64,000 nucleotides of DNA from Pachypanchax playfairii (lineage: Eukaryota > Chordata > Actinopteri > Cyprinodontiformes > Aplocheilidae). The notes beneath the pieces are model-generated. The model saw only the letters and a program-made list of their open reading frames with translations. It had not been told where the DNA came from and ran no database searches. The position numbers and the translations under genes are program-made. The stretch covers positions 496,001 to 560,000 of the forward strand of contig SSNP01000130.1 in the NCBI GenBank assembly GCA_006937955.1, written 5' to 3'. Below, one piece after another: positions 62,837 through 64,000 of this stretch (positions are counted from its first letter, which is position 1; each line of letters starts with the position of its first letter).

Positions 62837-64000
62837 AAACCAGCAACAAATCCTAAAAAAAAATCCTTAATAAACTGAAAAAGGTTCTGTGAGGCAATGC
62901 TGCAGAGCAACAACAATTCATCTTAGGATGACATGATCAGCACATTGAAAATGAAGACGAAATCAAAGATTGACTCAGTGTGTAAATATTTAATTTTTAT
63001 AACCATCATGTTGGAATCCAAATGGTAATGTTTGAATGTACCTACAAATTTGTTTTTTTTAAAATCTGAATTATTTAAACAGGAAAAAAAAGCAGGCCTC
63101 TAGAATCATCAGCATCAGAAACAATTAATAAGTGTCAACCTAATATTCTGTCAAAAATGTCATATATTAGTATTATTGGCTGTGCAGAGGACTGAAAGAG
63201 TGTAAAAGGAGAAGGTGATGGCAGTGAGAGTCTGCAGCATGCCTCAGACTGCAGAAGTCTGCATTAAGTTGAGCTTGAGGCGAGCACTCTGCAGTGATGT
63301 ACTGGAGCAGACTGTTGCAGGCGAGTGAGCAAATGACTCCCTGAATTTGGAAGCCAGACCTCTTAAGTCTGACAGCCAGAAATTCTCCCATCATTGATGC
63401 ATTTAGCTTTGGGCTTCCACACAACTCCACTATGACGACTCCCCTTCTCATCACAATTTTTAAAGCTGATATTTTTCCAGCAAAGAGAAAAAAGGTTTGC
63501 AAGAGGGCGCAGGCTGACTGCGCTAATTGGTGGATACCCGTTTGTGTGGACTGAAATCGTCCGAGACAATAGAAGTGTGAACAAAGGGAGGGGAGTACTG
63601 GAAAGAGAGGGAGAGGGTGGGAGTGGGTAGGTTGAGACAAAAGCATGTGTCACACTTTTTTCCTGTGTTGACTGCGATAAGCGTATTTTAGGTGAAGAAC
63701 CTCAAAACCAAATGAAAGGAGGCTACACACAAAGGCTGCAGCTTGTGTTTACTTCACTGTCAAGTTCTTCTTACATAAAGTCTTCTGTCTCGTGGAGGTA
63801 AATATACATGATTATTACAAACTTCACTTGGTTTAAGCGAGTTACTTTAAAAAGAAATCTTATTTTTCAGAAGTAGGAACAATTTTACTAACACCAAATA
63901 TGCTCAATTTGCTGGGTATTTAAAAACAAAGATTAAATATTAGCTAAAGGAGTGATTTGTCCTAGCCAACAAAAAAACAACAAATAAAAACAGACACAAG
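62837..64000. other. Gene-free sequence to the window end
   Basis: A 157-codon open frame on the minus strand (63173-63646) lacks any recognisable domain and is treated as chance. Confidence 0.35.

Noticed and set aside
63173..63646. 157-codon minus-strand open frame
   Set aside because: No domain, signal or splice context; His/Ser/Leu-rich from CT-rich DNA. It could be revisited with RNA-seq.

Overview
The window is vertebrate nuclear DNA, almost certainly from a ray-finned (percomorph-type teleost) fish. The evidence is a spliced transmembrane gene with GT-AG introns, an intact pim-like kinase of the kind expanded in teleosts, and a dense, diverse transposon load: TTAA-flanked MITEs, PIF/Harbinger-, hAT- and TA-flanked MITEs, tRNA-derived SINEs, decayed LINEs and a solo LTR. 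No prokaryotic feature, operon or CRISPR array is present. Two assembly gaps (15013-15022 and 52620-52666) lie in low-complexity sequence.

Two protein-coding genes can be supported, both on the minus strand. (1) tmem168 occupies about 25.6-35.3 kb. It has a promoter and a non-coding first exon near 35.3 kb, then five coding exons at 34763-33927, 33830-33555, 31037-30895, 27786-27509 and 26126-25576. These join in phase into a 694-residue protein, against 697 in human. Its introns carry MITEs, a LINE tail with a SINE inside it, and an unusual pair of hairpins. (2) A single-exon pim-like serine/threonine kinase of 490 codons lies at 51796-50324. It has a duplicated basic N-terminal module and an intact catalytic domain.

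Layout. 1-25 kb: gene-free, with MITEs (4.1, 4.9, 12.8, 19.1, 21.8 kb), a SINE with a clean 12-bp target duplication (16.9 kb), a piggyBac-like end beside an assembly gap (14.9 kb) and LINE debris (8.7, 23.3-24.2 kb). 25-35 kb: tmem168. 35-49 kb: gene-free, with a LINE relic (36.5 kb), two further copies of the 580-bp TTAA MITE (37.4, 43.4 kb), a Harbinger-like MITE nested in a hAT-like one (39.2-41.0 kb), a TA-flanked MITE (46.9 kb) and another inverted-repeat element (48.7 kb). 49-52 kb: a ~174-bp tandem array with a SINE in it, then the kinase gene. 52-54.4 kb: a near-identical duplicated block around a gap and long (TC)n, then a solo LTR inside a LINE. 54-64 kb: gene-free, with a MITE (57.5 kb), a truncated LINE (58 kb), a Harbinger-like MITE (59.9 kb) and a 1.1-kb TTAA element (61.7 kb).

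The two genes have no evident functional link. The most interesting points are a caspase-like but apparently inactive domain in the TMEM168 C-terminus (inference), a stopless 96-bp intron in the same gene, the duplicated module in the kinase, three MITE families sharing TTAA-AG ends, and the tandem array whose unit contains SINE-like sequence. Open reading frames elsewhere show no family signature, and I left them out.
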